Below, piece after piece: positions 5,657 to 6,275 of a DNA stretch of 6,275 nt. Source of the stretch: Sulfurovum sp. bin170 (GTDB lineage Bacteria; Campylobacterota; Campylobacteria; Campylobacterales; Sulfurovaceae); assembly GCF_010892395.1 (NCBI RefSeq), contig NZ_JAACKB010000388.1, positions 1-6,275 of the forward strand, in the 5' to 3' direction. How positions within the stretch are numbered: the first letter of the stretch is position 1; each line of letters opens with the position of its first letter. The notes beneath the pieces were generated by a model. It made no database searches. It was not told the origin of the DNA and worked only from the letters and a program-made list of their open reading frames with translations. A program made the translations under genes and the position numbers.

Positions 5657-6275
5657 TGGGTAAAATTATAACTGTAACTATTGATGGTAAATCGTGTCAA
5701 GCTAAGTTTGGTCAGACGATTTTGCAGATTGCTAGAGAGAATGGGATTTATATCCCTACTATGTGTTATCTTACCAAGGTAAAACCTATCGCGTCATGTC
5801 GTATGTGTGTGGTCAATGTCGAGGGTGTGGAGGGTATGATTCTCTCTTGTCAAGAGAGAGCAACCGATGGGGCTGTGATTCAGACCCAAAACTCTGAACT
5901 CTACCATGAGCGAAAGAACATTATGAAACTCTATAATGTCAACCACCCACTAGAGTGTGGTGTATGTGATAAGAGTGGAGAGTGTGACCTTCAGAATAAG
6001 ACCATTGAGTTTGGTCTTGATGAGCAGAATTTCACCACTAGGGATATTCATAAACCTGTTGAGAATTGGGGTTTTGTCTCATATGATGAAGCTCTGTGTA
6101 TCATGTGTGAGAAGTGTGTTAAGGTTTCGACCGAGATTACAGGTGATGAGGCTCTACAAGTTGAGTCTGGTGGATATGCGTCTAAGATTATCAATGTCAA
6201 AAAGGATAAAAACTACGCGTCACTTGGTGAGGCGGCAGCTGTATGTCCTGTTGGAGCATTGGTAAACACCGATTT
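5656..6275 (+). CDS. nuoG: NADH-quinone oxidoreductase subunit G (NuoG), 3' partial
   Basis: This is the iron-sulfur subunit that receives electrons from the input module and passes them towards NuoB. The frame stays open to the window end, giving 206 complete residues. In order, the [2Fe-2S] N1b ferredoxin domain has C37, C48, C51 and C65 (PTMCYL, SCRMC, LSCQE). The His-ligated N5 motif has H97, C101, C104 and C110 (NHPLECGVCDKSGEC). The N4 motif has C148, C151, C154 (CIMCEKC) and C197 in AAVCPVGAL. All ligands for the three clusters are present. The molybdopterin-oxidoreductase-like remainder and any N7 site lie outside the window. The ATG overlaps the preceding stop by one base (TAATG). 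GGTGG at about 5644-5648 is a weak ribosome binding site, so coupling is likely. Confidence 0.95.
   Translation, partial: MGKIITVTIDGKSCQAKFGQTILQIARENGIYIPTMCYLTKVKPIASCRMCVVNVEGVEGMILSCQERATDGAVIQTQNSELYHERKNIMKLYNVNHPLECGVCDKSGECDLQNKTIEFGLDEQNFTTRDIHKPVENWGFVSYDEALCIMCEKCVKVSTEITGDEALQVESGGYASKIINVKKDKNYASLGEAAAVCPVGALVNTD

Noticed and set aside
5957..6265. Open + strand frame of 102 codons
   Set aside because: It lies in another frame inside nuoG, whose N5 and N4 cluster motifs are intact across the same bases. Its Arg/Leu/Ser-rich composition is typical of a shadow frame.
1..6275. CRISPR array, insertion sequence, tRNA or phage genes
   Set aside because: I found no spaced repeats, transposase motifs, terminal inverted repeats or tRNA-like cloverleaf. 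The window is almost filled by one coherent operon.

Overview
The window carries the front half of a respiratory complex I (NADH:quinone oxidoreductase, nuo) operon, all on the + strand, from a member of the Campylobacterota (formerly Epsilonproteobacteria). The lineage call rests on gene order and content. nuoA, nuoB, nuoC and nuoD are followed not by ordinary nuoE and nuoF but by a short cysteine-free 'NuoE-family' gene of the type replacing nuoE in Campylobacter and Helicobacter, and then by a large flavoprotein in the nuoF position. The moderate GC of the genes, very AT-rich leader and AGA-rich arginine codons fit a free-living sulfur- or hydrogen-oxidising member (Sulfurovum/Sulfurimonas/Nautilia-like). 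The genus is inference.

Layout. Positions 1-104 look like the tail of an unrelated upstream gene, ending at a stop codon embedded in an 11-bp hairpin (103-129). Positions 105-341 are an AT-rich leader with a dyad (180-196), a one-helical-turn direct repeat (255-262/266-273), a T-rich promoter candidate with TATAGT at 290-295, and a strong ribosome binding site. Then come nuoA (342-731), nuoB (713-1231), nuoC (1231-2019), nuoD (2030-3259), a previously easy-to-miss 35-codon ORF (3256-3363), the nuoE-like gene (3345-3644), the GltD-like flavoprotein (3644-5656) and the start of nuoG (5656 to beyond the window end). Nearly every junction is an overlap (19, 1, 4, 19, 1 and 1 nt) or a 10-nt gap, so this is one transcription unit with translational coupling.

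How the parts work together. NuoB, NuoC and NuoD form the quinone-reducing connecting module with terminal cluster N2, and NuoA is a membrane subunit at its base. NuoG brings clusters N1b, N4 and N5. The electron-input module is unusual: canonical NuoF (FMN, NADH site, cluster N3) is absent from its slot. In its place is a 670-residue chimera. It has an N-terminal segment resembling the NuoF C-terminal N3-cluster domain (with the third cluster cysteine missing), then the glutamate-synthase-small-subunit (GltD/NfnB-like) cysteine region, FAD domain and NAD(P) domain. The likely electron path is NAD(P)H to FAD to the GltD-type Fe-S clusters to the N3-like site to NuoG, or the reverse during quinol-driven reverse electron transport. 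This input module is the main item of interest.
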